In this document: positions 27,340-36,971 of the stretch, piece by piece
How the letters are laid out: the number at the start of each line of letters is the position of its first letter
How positions within the stretch are numbered: position 1 is the stretch's first letter
NCBI GenBank assembly: GCA_947457395.1
Contig: CANGVA010000010.1
Span: forward strand, 31,154 to 95,153
Direction of reading: 5' to 3'
Length of the DNA: 64,000 nucleotides
Source of the DNA: Bacteroidota bacterium
GTDB taxonomy: Bacteria > Bacteroidota > Bacteroidia > UKL13-3
Made by a program: the position numbers and the translations under genes
The notes under the pieces: model-generated
Database searches by the model: none
Told to the model about the DNA's origin: nothing
What the model saw: the letters and a program-made list of their open reading frames with translations, nothing else

Positions 27340-28987
27340 GCACCTGCGCAGATACCGTCAAGTTATTAGGGTGTTGTTTAAATACGGACTTGACGATATG
27401 TTGGCACACTCCAACCTGCGCAAGGTTATGCCACGTTTGCTGCTGCATAAAAAAATTCAGGGTGAATACTCCAAACAAACTTACACCCGAAGTGAGCGTA
27501 TCAGGTTAGCAGTTGAGGAGCTAGGCCCTACCTTTATCAAATTCGGACAGATATTAAGCAATAGGCCAGATTTATTGCCTCAGGAAGTAATTGAGCAATT
27601 AGAAAGGTTACAGGATGCGGTTCCGGGTTTCTCATTTAATGATGTAAAGGCAATTGTAGAGAAAGATCTGGATGCAACACTGGAAGAATGCTTTGCCACA
27701 TTTGACGAAAAACCACTGGCCTCTGCCTCTATAGCGCAGGTGCACAGGGCAACCTTGCATAACGGAGAAAAAGTAGTTGTAAAAATACAACGGCCAGACA
27801 TTGCAGATGTTATTGATATTGATTTACAAATTTTATCAGAACTGGCTGAAATAGCTGAAAGTAATTTTCCTGCCTTTGCCAGATTTGAGCCGGTAGAGCT
27901 GGTGCACTCACTAAAGAAATCAATGCTGCGCGAGCTTAATTTTTTACTGGAAGCAAATAATATCATTCGTTTTCAAAATATTTTTAAGGATGAACCAAAG
28001 ATTTATATCCCTAAAGTCTATACCCGTTATAGCACGCGTAGGGTAATTTGTATGGAGTATATTGATGGCATAAAGATTAATCAGGTTGATACATTACGAA
28101 GTCATGCCTTTAATCTTGATGACATTGCAGAAAAAGGGCTGCACCTATACTTTGAACAAATTTTCAAGCATGGTTTTTTTCATGCCGATCCACATCCGGG
28201 AAATGTGCTGATATTGCCTAATGAACGTATTTGCCTAATAGACTTTGGCATGGTAGGCACACTTAACCGCAAGGATAAAGATGCATTTAAAGATTTTATT
28301 GTAGCCATTACACGTGGGAATTTTACACAACTTATTGAGTCGATTGAAAAATTAACCAAGCGTAAACGCATTGCCAATAAAGAAGAATTGGAATATGACC
28401 TGAATATCCTGATTGATGAATTTCCGCCTCATACCATTGATGAGCGAAACATGACAGAGGTGGTTGACAGGCTGCAGGAAATTATATACAAACACAAGCT
28501 GGCTTTCCCAAATGATTTTTTTCTGCTGCTTAGAACACTGGTAATTTTGGATGGTATCAGCCGCATCCTCAATCCTAAATTTAATACCCTTGAAAGAATA
28601 CGCAGGCACTCGCTCCGTTTGTTTCAGGAAAGTTTTGAGCCACAAAATATGGCTCGCACCGCTTTGGAGATGCTTGCAGATGTATGGGACTATTTCCGCG
28701 TTATCCCATCAGACTTAAAACGAATTATAGAAAAACTAAAGGAAGGCAAGGTTAAAATTGAGATTCAAGGGTTAAATCCGTTGTTACATACAATGGATGT
28801 TGTATCAAACAGACTCGCTGCTGCTATTGTTATGGCGGCCATGATAATCGGTTCCTCTTTAGTTGTGCTAAGCCATATTCCACCACTGTGGCATGGCATA
28901 CCTGTAATTGGCCTCACAGGCATAATTATTTCCGGCCTGTTTGGTATTTTTATGCTCATCTCAATTTTTAGAAAAGGTAAATATTAA
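27329..28987 (+). CDS. AarF/UbiB (ABC1) family atypical kinase
   Basis: 552 aa. The family's diagnostic motifs are all present: KFGQILSNRPDLLPQE (KxGQ helix), ASASIAQVHRA (the Ala-rich loop in place of the usual kinase P-loop), VVVKIQRP with the catalytic Lys, a catalytic HADPHPGN, and the metal-binding IDFGMVG. The C-terminal ~80 residues have two membrane helices (AAAIVMAAMIIGSSLVVLSH and GIIISGLFGIFMLISIF). UbiB proteins are ATPases needed for ubiquinone or quinone/lipid handling. The two flanking phasin-like genes are unusual partners. Confidence 0.93.
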   Translation: MKFKHLRRYRQVIRVLFKYGLDDMLAHSNLRKVMPRLLLHKKIQGEYSKQTYTRSERIRLAVEELGPTFIKFGQILSNRPDLLPQEVIEQLERLQDAVPGFSFNDVKAIVEKDLDATLEECFATFDEKPLASASIAQVHRATLHNGEKVVVKIQRPDIADVIDIDLQILSELAEIAESNFPAFARFEPVELVHSLKKSMLRELNFLLEANNIIRFQNIFKDEPKIYIPKVYTRYSTRRVICMEYIDGIKINQVDTLRSHAFNLDDIAEKGLHLYFEQIFKHGFFHADPHPGNVLILPNERICLIDFGMVGTLNRKDKDAFKDFIVAITRGNFTQLIESIEKLTKRKRIANKEELEYDLNILIDEFPPHTIDERNMTEVVDRLQEIIYKHKLAFPNDFFLLLRTLVILDGISRILNPKFNTLERIRRHSLRLFQESFEPQNMARTALEMLADVWDYFRVIPSDLKRIIEKLKEGKVKIEIQGLNPLLHTMDVVSNRLAAAIVMAAMIIGSSLVVLSHIPPLWHGIPVIGLTGIIISGLFGIFMLISIFRKGKY

Positions 28988-28998
28988 TAAAAACAACT

Positions 28999-29628
28999 AT
29001 GAACACACAAACATTTGAAGAACAATTCAAAAACTGGATTGCTGAATGGAAAACCCGTTTAGAAGAAATGCAGGTACAATTTAGCCTAGGAAAAATGGAT
29101 GCTGCCGAAGCATTTGAAAAACAAAAAGACAATCTACGCAATTTGGTAAACATGCTCAAGGATAATATTGACAAGAGCACGGAAATGGCTGAAGAAACCG
29201 CAACCAAGGTTTTGGCGAGCCTGGAAGAACTGCAACTGCAATTAAATCTGGGTAAGGCAGAAGGGAAGGATGCCTTTGAAGCACAACGCAAGAAAATTGA
29301 AGCCGCTTTGCATGAGGTATATATAAATAGCAAAACAGCATACGGAAATAACTTTAATTACATGATGAAGTTGTTTGACAACAATGCACAGGCTTTTAAA
29401 ACCGGTCTTGAAATTGTGCAGTTACAATTTGCTTTACTTAAAATGGATGTGAAAGATGACAGTGAGAAATTGCGTAAGGAAATGCAGCACAAGATGCATG
29501 ATTTCTATAATTATGCCGAAAAAGCCCAACAAATAACGAAGGAAAATATTGAGCAGTGGAACAATCAGCTACATGAAGGTTATGAAAAAATGCGTAACTG
29601 GATGAACGAGTTTAAGCCTAAAGGTTAA
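28999..29628 (+). CDS. Phasin-like coiled-coil protein
   Basis: 209 aa, helical throughout without signal or membrane segment. It contains two similar segments, LEEMQVQFSLGKMDAAEAFE and LEELQLQLNLGKAEGKDAFE, plus EIVQLQFALLKMDVKDD, so the chain seems to be an internal repeat of about 60-65 residues. C-terminal part is coiled coil. Eleven nt after the UbiB gene, hence one operon. Looks like a PhaP/phasin or structural maintenance protein; exact family not recognised. Confidence 0.7.
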   Translation: MNTQTFEEQFKNWIAEWKTRLEEMQVQFSLGKMDAAEAFEKQKDNLRNLVNMLKDNIDKSTEMAEETATKVLASLEELQLQLNLGKAEGKDAFEAQRKKIEAALHEVYINSKTAYGNNFNYMMKLFDNNAQAFKTGLEIVQLQFALLKMDVKDDSEKLRKEMQHKMHDFYNYAEKAQQITKENIEQWNNQLHEGYEKMRNWMNEFKPKG

Positions 29629-29742
29629 TCGCACAGCGAATATTAAGGAAGCTATTCCCTGTCTATTAATTTACCCTTTCTGCACAGGGTGTTGAAATTC
29701 GGTTGACAGCCAACCTACATACCCTGCTATTTTCGCAGCGTT

Positions 29743-30873
29743 ATGATGGAAACTGTTGGCTTCATTTCTATTTGTTTGTTGGCACTGCTAGGCATAGTGG
29801 TACTTATACAATTGTATTATATGTTTGGGGTATTTGGCAAGATTGCATTTTATAAGCCACAGCCATCCGTAAAACATACAACTGAGCCTGTATCTGTAAT
29901 TATCGCTGCCCGAAATGAATTAGAAAACCTGCAAAAAAATCTGGTTCAAATACTGGAACAGGACTATCCCGATTTTGAAGTAATAGTAGTAAACCACTGC
30001 TCATGGGATAGCAGCCAGGCATACTTAGAAGCGTTACAAGCCCAATATAAACACCTCAAAGTTTCTCAATTACTGGAGCAGGAAAAGTACCCTACAGGCA
30101 AAAAATTTGCCCTTACAATTGGTATAAAGGCAGCAAAAAACGATTTACTGATATTTACCGATGCCGATTGTGTGCCAGAAAGTAAACAGTGGTTGCGTAA
30201 TCTGCAAAGCAGGTTTACTTCCGGAAAGGATATTGTATTGGGCTTCTCCCCATATAAAAAGCATAAAGGCTTACTAAATCTATATATCCGTTTTGAAACG
30301 CTCATGACAGCATTATTTTATTTCAGCGCTGCTCTTATGGGTAGAGCGTTTATGGGGGTTGGTAGAAACATGGCTTACAGAAAAGATTTGTTTTTTAAGC
30401 ACAAAGGGTTTGCCGGCCACCAACATATTATGAGCGGTGATGACGATTTGTTTGTAAATGCAGCAGCCACATCCAATAATGTCGCCATTGAAATAAATCC
30501 TGAAAGTTTTGTATACACAGAACCCAAGCGTAATTACTCTGCATGGGGTCGGCAAAAAACAAGACATATGACTACCGGAAAATATTATAAGAATAAAGAT
30601 AAAAGGTGGCTGGGCTGGTATTATGCAAGTCTTATGCTGTTTTATAGCTTGATATTGGTGTTGCTAATCATGAATCCCGCTCTTTGGCCTGTTATTGTTG
30701 GCGTTTACACAATTCGTTTTATTTCTCAGGAAGTAGTATTATATAAAGCTGCACAGAAATTTAAATGTACCGGCATTTTGTGGTTTATTCCCCTGCTCGA
30801 TGTAATGTATGTATTTTATCTACTTATTTTCGGAACCAAAGGTTTATTTACACGTAACAACAGCAACTGGTAA
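29743..30873 (+). CDS. Membrane glycosyltransferase, family 2
   Basis: 376 aa. One N-terminal membrane helix (ISICLLALLGIVVLIQLYYM), GT-A domain with EPVSVIIAARNELENLQKNL, FEVIVVNHCSWDSSQAYL, LLIFTDADCVPES (DxD), GVGRNMAYRKDLF, GDDDLF and the QxxRW-like SAWGRQKTRHMTT, then three C-terminal helices. This layout is that of processive or lipid-linked GT2 enzymes. An imperfect box TATTTTCG (29728-29735) lies 7 nt before the ATG; the distance is like those of the leaderless genes elsewhere in the window. rsmG follows after 6 nt. Confidence 0.88.
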   Translation: MMETVGFISICLLALLGIVVLIQLYYMFGVFGKIAFYKPQPSVKHTTEPVSVIIAARNELENLQKNLVQILEQDYPDFEVIVVNHCSWDSSQAYLEALQAQYKHLKVSQLLEQEKYPTGKKFALTIGIKAAKNDLLIFTDADCVPESKQWLRNLQSRFTSGKDIVLGFSPYKKHKGLLNLYIRFETLMTALFYFSAALMGRAFMGVGRNMAYRKDLFFKHKGFAGHQHIMSGDDDLFVNAAATSNNVAIEINPESFVYTEPKRNYSAWGRQKTRHMTTGKYYKNKDKRWLGWYYASLMLFYSLILVLLIMNPALWPVIVGVYTIRFISQEVVLYKAAQKFKCTGILWFIPLLDVMYVFYLLIFGTKGLFTRNNSNW

Positions 30874-30879
30874 AACATA

Positions 30880-31512
30880 TTGAATATTGTACAAAAATAT
30901 TTTCCTGAACTAACAGCTGAACAAACCGAACGGTATGAGATGTTACAACACCTCTATACTGAGTGGAATGAGAAAATTAATGTGATTTCAAGAAAGGATA
31001 CAGAAAACCTAATTGAGCGCCATGTATTGCACTCTCTTGCCATTGCCAGATTTATCCATTTTAATAAAGGAACCAGAGTATTAGATATAGGCACCGGTGG
31101 CGGATTTCCGGGTATTCCATTGGCCATTTATTTTCCCGATGTGGAGTTTGTGTTATGCGACTCCATAGCCAAGAAAATACATGTAGCCGAGAGCATATCT
31201 GAAACCATTGGATTACGAAATACAGATTTTGTAGTGGGCAGAGCTGAGCAGCTTAAGGAGAAATTTGATTTTATTGTGAGCCGCGCTGTTGCGCCAATGG
31301 AGCAACTTTACCGCTGGTCGGCTAAACTAATTAAACCAAACTGTATAAACTCCAAATACAATGGATATCTGCTGCTAAAAGGCGGAGACTTAGCTCCAGA
31401 AACCAAAACACTTCAGCAGCTAAACAAGAAATTGATTATTGAAGAAACCCCACTTAATACTTGGTTTGGTGAGCCTTTTTTTGAAACCAAAAAGCTGATT
31501 TATATTTTCTAA
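30880..31512 (+). CDS. rsmG: 16S rRNA (guanine(527)-N7)-methyltransferase RsmG
   Basis: 210 aa, SAM-dependent methylation of G527 of 16S rRNA; loss gives low-level streptomycin resistance in known cases. Motifs: YTEWNEKINVISRKD, VLDIGTGGGFPGIPLAIYFP (motif I), VLCDSIAKKIHVAE, VVGRAEQLKEKFDFIVSRAVA, LLLKGGDL. Start TTG at 30880 (MNIVQKYFPEL), typical position. Ends 20 nt before the convergent GLPGLI gene. Confidence 0.95.
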   Translation: MNIVQKYFPELTAEQTERYEMLQHLYTEWNEKINVISRKDTENLIERHVLHSLAIARFIHFNKGTRVLDIGTGGGFPGIPLAIYFPDVEFVLCDSIAKKIHVAESISETIGLRNTDFVVGRAEQLKEKFDFIVSRAVAPMEQLYRWSAKLIKPNCINSKYNGYLLLKGGDLAPETKTLQQLNKKLIIEETPLNTWFGEPFFETKKLIYIF

Positions 31513-31532
31513 CCAGATGGTTTAAGATGAAT

Positions 31533-32267
31533 TTACAGCAAAGCCTTATAGTAAATTTTGGTGGCATACTCTCCCCATTCTTTTAAAGCCTTCATTATTT
31601 CACTAATAAAATCCTTCTGTGTTGATTGCTTAAATTTTTTCTGAGGAGTGTATGTCAACTCCTTTTCAGTGGGCGGCACAGTCTCTACCTTGGTTGCAAA
31701 TATGGTGATATGTATTTTGGGAATAACTACCCCCAGCACCATTCCTGGCAAACCCTTAATGCTCTCAGGTCCGCTGCTTACAGGAATCTGTTCAGTAAAA
31801 AACGCAATAATATAAAGTGAATCATTAATAATAGCTCCTGCCTTGCGACAATTATAACCTGCAATTTCTCTATACTCCCCAAGCATTTTCCATTGCAATG
31901 CAGGTAAAGAATCTTCCAGCCTGTAGTTCATTTCGTATATGGTTTTTTCTGCAGTTTGCCTGCCTGTTTCAAAGTTTGTGTAAACTGTATTGGTTGCCGC
32001 CCACCTCCACCACTGCGCAAATGGACTCTCTTCTTCCTCTATCAGTTTATATAAACTTTGTTTTGTATTAAAATGTAACTGAAAAATATCGGTACGGTAT
32101 TTAGGCATTTTTTCTTTCATCTTCTCAATCCAATCTCCTTTATCCGTTAAAGACTTATGCATGTTTTCTTTGCGCTCATAGGTAATTTTGCCACTTAGCA
32201 CCAATTGCTGCGACATGGCCGAATAGCCTGCAGATATTATGAGTAGTATGATAATAAGCCTTTTCAT
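31533..32267 (-). CDS. GLPGLI family protein
   Basis: 244 aa with signal peptide (MKRLIIILLIISAGYSAMSQ). The name-giving motif appears as GPESIKGLPGMVLGV near residue 185, preceded by YNCRKAG. GLPGLI proteins are periplasmic Bacteroidota proteins usually placed beside a TonB-type beta-barrel protein, as here: its ATG overlaps the stop of the upstream barrel gene (TAATG). Function of the family is not settled. Confidence 0.9.
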   Translation of the reverse strand: MKRLIIILLIISAGYSAMSQQLVLSGKITYERKENMHKSLTDKGDWIEKMKEKMPKYRTDIFQLHFNTKQSLYKLIEEEESPFAQWWRWAATNTVYTNFETGRQTAEKTIYEMNYRLEDSLPALQWKMLGEYREIAGYNCRKAGAIINDSLYIIAFFTEQIPVSSGPESIKGLPGMVLGVVIPKIHITIFATKVETVPPTEKELTYTPQKKFKQSTQKDFISEIMKALKEWGEYATKIYYKALL

Positions 32268-35020
32268 TATTCGCTTCCAGGTCCTTTAGAAAAATTCCAT
32301 GTAAGTGTAAACAAGAGGTAGCGCTGCAAAATACTGAACGTATTTTCATTAATGTAATTGCTATTTGCATTGCGCCTGAAACCAATATTTTGATTGAGTA
32401 TATCATAGGCAGATAATCCTACCTCCAGCTGCTGCTTAGCAAAGAATTTTTTAGTGACGGTGGCATTCCAGATAGTGGTATTAAGGTTACGGTCAAATTC
32501 AGCTGTACGCTGCCTGATATTAAACTCACAACTGGTTTCAATACTTAGTTGCTTGGGTAACATTAACTCTAAATAAGGAGTATAGCCTTGAATCCAGAAA
32601 CTTGTTACCACATCCGGCCTTAACGTTGATGTATTGCGGTTATAAGTTAAATTGGTACGCACACCAATATCCAACAGCTCCTCCTTTGAATAACTTATAT
32701 CAGGTCCAAATGAAAAATTTTGGTAATCATTAATGTTTTGCTGTGCATTTATAAAGTTAACATTGCGGCCAGAACTGCCATTTATTCCATTACCTATATT
32801 CAGATTCAATGACTTTATTTCAAAATAATGGTACGCATAAAAATTCCAATTATTGTTACCATCCACATTAACGGTTTGGTGTACTTTCCTGCCTAGGTCA
32901 TCTACAAAATCGCTTGAGGTAAAATCATCATTAACAAAGCTAAAATTAGCAGACAGATAAATACTGGAGCCTGTTACGGGCTTATAAGAGTTATAGCTAA
33001 GCCTGAATGAATTGCGAAAACTTTGCCTTAATGAAGGATTACCAACATAAATATCAAGCGGGTTGCTTACATCTTGTAATGGTTGAATTTGCTGCAATGA
33101 TGGCTGGCGGGTCCCACCATCATAACTCAATGATATATTAGATGTGTTTTTAATTTTATAATTAATTCTTGCAGCAGGAAAAAGGTTGGTAAATTTTTGA
33201 TTAATGGTGGTGTCGGCAAGCCTGTTTACTTGTTTAAGATCTGTGTAAGCTATTCTGCCACCAAAGGAATAGTTTAATTTTTTAGTTACATAACGAAATG
33301 TAATGCCTCCTTTCTGGGTTAAGATATCATAGCTGAAATCACTACTTAAGCTGTCAATAAAATTACTGTATTCATTATTGGATCGGGCAAGTGTGCTGAG
33401 TCTGGAGGTATTAATGGTTGAACTAATATCATAATCTGTTACCAAAAACCAATTTTTCCATAACGGCTCCGTATAGGTACTTTTTCCTGAGTAACTTTTA
33501 GTTATTGTTCTCTCCTCCTGTTTCTGATCAAGCAAATTGGTACTGATAATATTTGATAACGAATCAAAAAAACGCGTGGTAGATACAAGCAAACCATCAG
33601 AACTATTGGCTGTATAATTTTGATTAAAACTAAGAGATAAACTTCTGCCTTTTTTAGAAAACTTTTTATTCCAGGTAATACTGCTTCCAAACTGATCATT
33701 CAATCCATTTGAGCTATTGGTTCTCTGGTTATCATTTACTCGTAAACTATCCCCATTCAGGTTTGCGGATTGGAAGAAACTATTGCGGGTAGATTCACCT
33801 TGTCTTGCATTTAGTTTAATGATAATGGAAGATTGAGAATCTGGTTTGAGTGTATAGGTTCCCGTTGCAACATTCACTTTTCTGTTATTTTTAAAAACGG
33901 TATTTTGCCGATTATAGAAAAGGGTATCAGGCAGAATATACTTGGTATTGTTGTCATCAAAACCTTCTACCGTAATATCCTTACGGCTGGCATTAAAATT
34001 AATACTGTGTTTATCTTGGTTATACTTATTGGAGTAATGTGTACCTGCATACCATGTTTGCGGTATTCCCATACCATCAAAATACCCGTCATCATCATCA
34101 TAATTGTAGGTTGAGTAAATATAACCCTCATCACTCACCTGTAAATCATCATCGCTTCCGGTATACTTGTCAGCATCTCTCCAGTTCAATGAAGTATTAT
34201 TGGTATTGCTGGCGGCACCATAAACAGAGAACTTACGTTTCTTGTTAAAAAAATTAGCCATTGCCTGATGCTCATACCTTTCTTCGGTTCCTGCACCTGC
34301 AGATGCTTTGCCAAAGTATCCCTTTTTAGCCTCTTCTTTTAATGTGAGATTAATTGTTTTTTCCTTGCTTCCGTCATCAATTCCAGTAAAAGCGGCCTGG
34401 TCACTTTTTTTATCAAATACCTGCACGGTTTCTACATTTTCTGCCCGGATATTTTGAGTCGCTATCGTTGGGTCCTCGCCAAAAAACTCTTCACCATCTA
34501 CTAACACTTTTTTAACTTCCTGACCTTGAGCAGTTATTTTCCCATTCTTATCAACCTGAATACCCGGTAACTTTTTTAATAAATCCTCTACGTTTGAATT
34601 TTTATTAACCAAAAAACTATCAACCAAAAACTCCGTAGTATCGCCTCTCACCCTAATGGCATTCATGCGTTCTTTAATGATTACTTCCTTCAGCAGATTT
34701 GCTTTTTCAAACAAATGGATATTGCCAAGGCTTAGCGCCTCCCCTTCTTTAATATTCACTATATCCTCATAATCAGCAAAGCCGGGTTTGGTTATTTGAA
34801 GAATATAACGGCCTGCAGGCACCTGCAAAAATTCAAAATACCCCTTGGCATCGGTCCTTTTGAAACCATATAGCATGGAGTCCGGTTTAATCAGGCTAAC
34901 CGTACCATAAATCATTGGTCTGTAATTTACAGTATCAGTTAAGGTGCCGCTAAGGCTGCCTTGGGCATGTAAATGCATATTACACATGCAAGCAGCGATA
35001 AACAGGATAGTTTTTTTCAA
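32267..35020 (-). CDS. Outer-membrane beta-barrel protein, TonB-dependent receptor type
   Basis: 917 aa. Signal peptide MKKTILFIAACMCNMHLHAQ (TTG start), a carboxypeptidase-regulatory-like domain (SLSGTLTDTVNYRPMIYGTVSLI, residues ~20-100), then a plug domain (LLKKLPGIQVDKNGKITAQG, VLVDGEEFFGEDPTIATQNI, VETVQVFDKKSDQAAF) and a C-terminal barrel of alternating strands (OMP_b-brl_3 type). Translationally coupled to the GLPGLI gene downstream. Such proteins span the outer membrane; ligand unknown. The promoter on the minus side before 35020 is not obvious. Confidence 0.9.
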   Translation of the reverse strand: MKKTILFIAACMCNMHLHAQGSLSGTLTDTVNYRPMIYGTVSLIKPDSMLYGFKRTDAKGYFEFLQVPAGRYILQITKPGFADYEDIVNIKEGEALSLGNIHLFEKANLLKEVIIKERMNAIRVRGDTTEFLVDSFLVNKNSNVEDLLKKLPGIQVDKNGKITAQGQEVKKVLVDGEEFFGEDPTIATQNIRAENVETVQVFDKKSDQAAFTGIDDGSKEKTINLTLKEEAKKGYFGKASAGAGTEERYEHQAMANFFNKKRKFSVYGAASNTNNTSLNWRDADKYTGSDDDLQVSDEGYIYSTYNYDDDDGYFDGMGIPQTWYAGTHYSNKYNQDKHSINFNASRKDITVEGFDDNNTKYILPDTLFYNRQNTVFKNNRKVNVATGTYTLKPDSQSSIIIKLNARQGESTRNSFFQSANLNGDSLRVNDNQRTNSSNGLNDQFGSSITWNKKFSKKGRSLSLSFNQNYTANSSDGLLVSTTRFFDSLSNIISTNLLDQKQEERTITKSYSGKSTYTEPLWKNWFLVTDYDISSTINTSRLSTLARSNNEYSNFIDSLSSDFSYDILTQKGGITFRYVTKKLNYSFGGRIAYTDLKQVNRLADTTINQKFTNLFPAARINYKIKNTSNISLSYDGGTRQPSLQQIQPLQDVSNPLDIYVGNPSLRQSFRNSFRLSYNSYKPVTGSSIYLSANFSFVNDDFTSSDFVDDLGRKVHQTVNVDGNNNWNFYAYHYFEIKSLNLNIGNGINGSSGRNVNFINAQQNINDYQNFSFGPDISYSKEELLDIGVRTNLTYNRNTSTLRPDVVTSFWIQGYTPYLELMLPKQLSIETSCEFNIRQRTAEFDRNLNTTIWNATVTKKFFAKQQLEVGLSAYDILNQNIGFRRNANSNYINENTFSILQRYLLFTLTWNFSKGPGSE

Positions 35021-35138
35021 TGTGGGTGTGTGAATTAAAACAATGGAAACGCAATTTCTAGAATTTCACGTTTTTTTAAACATATTATTTTATGAATGGT
35101 ATTAAGAACTTTTTAACGCATAAAAGAAACCAATATTA

Positions 35139-35146
35139 TACATTTG
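35139..35146 (+). promoter_or_regulatory. -7 promoter box of the thioredoxin-like gene
   Basis: TACATTTG, exact TAnnTTTG, giving a leader of about 53 nt before the ATG at 35206. No consensus -33 at 19 nt upstream. Confidence 0.4.
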
Positions 35147-35205
35147 TGGACCAGAACGCGTTATTAATAACAAATTTGCATTTAAATTATTAAACAAACA
35201 TAATC

Positions 35206-35685
35206 ATGAAGAAGCTAATTTCGATAAGCCTTATTGCAGTATCCTTGTTAAGTAGTTCATTTAAATATCCTACATCTGAAGAGCTAAAATGGATGGATTT
35301 TAATGCTGGTTATGAACTGGCAAAGAAAAAAAATAAAATAATGCTGGTTGATGTGTATACCGACTGGTGTGGTTGGTGTAAAGTAATGGACCGTGAAACC
35401 TATGCCAAGCCAGAGGTGATAAAAATGATTAATGCAGATTTTGTGGCCATTAAATTTAATCCGGAGAAACGTGATGTGGTTTACACATTTGAAGGTAAAC
35501 AATACAGTGGAGAGCAATTGGCTGCAGTGATTAGCAATAACCAGCTTACAGGCTATCCTACAACAATTTTTATGTATCCAAAAGGAAGAAAAATGAACGT
35601 AGTGGGCGGCTATCAGAATGAAAATAATTTTAAGAACGTACTAACCAATATTAAGTCAGAATTTAAAGCAGGGGCAAAAAAATAG
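35206..35685 (+). CDS. Secreted thioredoxin-family protein
   Basis: 159 aa. Signal peptide ISISLIAVSLLSSSFK, then a thioredoxin fold with the redox motif WCGWC (C55, C58) after MLVDVYTDW, DFVAIKFNPEKRD and the cis-proline loop LTGYPTTIFMYPKG. The insertion VVYTFEGKQYSGEQLAAVIS between the strands resembles DUF255/thioredoxin_7 type proteins. A periplasmic thiol-disulfide reductase or oxidase is likely. A terminator follows at 35705. Confidence 0.9.
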   Translation: MKKLISISLIAVSLLSSSFKYPTSEELKWMDFNAGYELAKKKNKIMLVDVYTDWCGWCKVMDRETYAKPEVIKMINADFVAIKFNPEKRDVVYTFEGKQYSGEQLAAVISNNQLTGYPTTIFMYPKGRKMNVVGGYQNENNFKNVLTNIKSEFKAGAKK

Positions 35686-35704
35686 CAATAGCTTACCTAA
35701 ATTG

Positions 35705-35737
35705 AAAGCCTGTAAAACACATATTTTGCAGGCTTTT
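35705..35737 (+). terminator. Bidirectional intrinsic terminator
   Basis: A 13-pair stem from AAAGCCTGTAAAA to TTTTGCAGGCTTT (one T-G), loop CACATA, then a run of T. It is a plus-strand terminator for the thioredoxin gene and, since the upstream flank is also A-rich on the other strand, probably serves the convergent permease gene ending at 35742. Confidence 0.85.
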
Positions 35738-35741
35738 TTTA

Positions 35742-36959
35742 TTATTCAAACCTGATGGCCTTAACTGGTGTTATGCGAGAGACAAAAGCAGATGGCAATA
35801 GCAAAAACAGGTAGCAAACGATAAAAGCTCCTGTATTAAGCAGCAAAACATCGGTAATTTCAAGCTGAATGGGAACTTCACTCAAATAATATGACTCCTG
35901 TGAGAGTTTAATCCAACCCCAATATTTTTGAGATATACAGAGGAGTAATCCAATTGAATTACCAATAAGAAGTCCAGCCAAAACCAAATAGGAAGCCATG
36001 TAGATGAATGTAGAGGCAATTACACGGTCCGGTGCGCCAAAGGCCTTGAGCAATCCAACCATGTTGCTTCTTTCTACAATCAGTATAAGCAGTGCGGTAA
36101 TCATGTTAATGCAGGCTACAACAAGCATCAGGATGATGATGATGATTGCATTCATATCTAAAAATCCCAACCATTCAAAAATCTGCGGCTGTAACTGTCT
36201 GATAGTTAAAACTTCCAGGTGATACGGAATGAGTGGCAGCAACGCCTCCGTTATGTCATCGAGTTTAGCAAAATCAGTTATTTTCAATTCATATCCGCTA
36301 ATCTGATTTTCATTCCAGTTATTCAATTTTTGAATTTGCTTCAAATCGGCAAATGCATACAACTCATCCAGCTCACCATACCCTGTTTTATAAATACCTG
36401 TAAGCTTAAACCTTCTTACCCTTGGCGGATCCTGAACAAAATACATAACTACCGCATCATTCAGTTTCAGGTTTAGTTTAGAAGCGGTAGCTGCTGAAAG
36501 CATGATTTCCTGGGAGGTGGCAGAATCATTAAACTCGGGTAAACTTCCCTCTAGCAGATATTGCTTAATAAACCTCCAGTCATAATTTTTATCCACACCT
36601 TTTAATACTACACCTTGAAACTCTTCTGTGGTTTTAATGATACCTGCCTTAATGCCAACTGTCTGAACTGCTGCAACTCCCTTTTGTTGCTTGATAAGCC
36701 TTACAAGTTGTGTATCGATTTGTACAGGTATTGTTTCATAGGAATTATTTAAATCAAGCCTACTAATTTGTATATGGCTGCCAAAGCCGGTAATTTTGTT
36801 TCTTATTTCAAGCTGATAGCCTTTTACAATGGCAAAGGTGCAGATCATCACGGCTATGCTTATTGCAACAGATGCAATGGCGATTCTCACAATAAGCCCT
36901 GAAGAACCCTTGCCTTTACTGTATGAGAGCCGTTTTGCTATGAAATAAGAAATTTTCAA
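35742..36959 (-). CDS. LolC/LolE-like ABC transporter permease (FtsX domain)
   Basis: 405 aa, TTG start. Layout of lipoprotein-releasing permeases: membrane helix at about 20-45 (AIASVAISIAVMICTFAIVKGYQLEI), a large periplasmic domain (about 50-270), then three helices with FtsX features (AIIIIILMLVVACINMITALLILIVERSNMVGLLKAFGA, the conserved R-x-x-x-G-x-x-x-A-x-G pattern here ERSNMVGLLKAFGA). Would mediate lipoprotein release for outer-membrane sorting. No LolD ATPase is adjacent. Divergent from the NamZ-like gene with only 12 nt between. Confidence 0.88.
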   Translation of the reverse strand: MKISYFIAKRLSYSKGKGSSGLIVRIAIASVAISIAVMICTFAIVKGYQLEIRNKITGFGSHIQISRLDLNNSYETIPVQIDTQLVRLIKQQKGVAAVQTVGIKAGIIKTTEEFQGVVLKGVDKNYDWRFIKQYLLEGSLPEFNDSATSQEIMLSAATASKLNLKLNDAVVMYFVQDPPRVRRFKLTGIYKTGYGELDELYAFADLKQIQKLNNWNENQISGYELKITDFAKLDDITEALLPLIPYHLEVLTIRQLQPQIFEWLGFLDMNAIIIIILMLVVACINMITALLILIVERSNMVGLLKAFGAPDRVIASTFIYMASYLVLAGLLIGNSIGLLLCISQKYWGWIKLSQESYYLSEVPIQLEITDVLLLNTGAFIVCYLFLLLPSAFVSRITPVKAIRFE

Positions 36960-36971
36960 TTCAATAAAATA

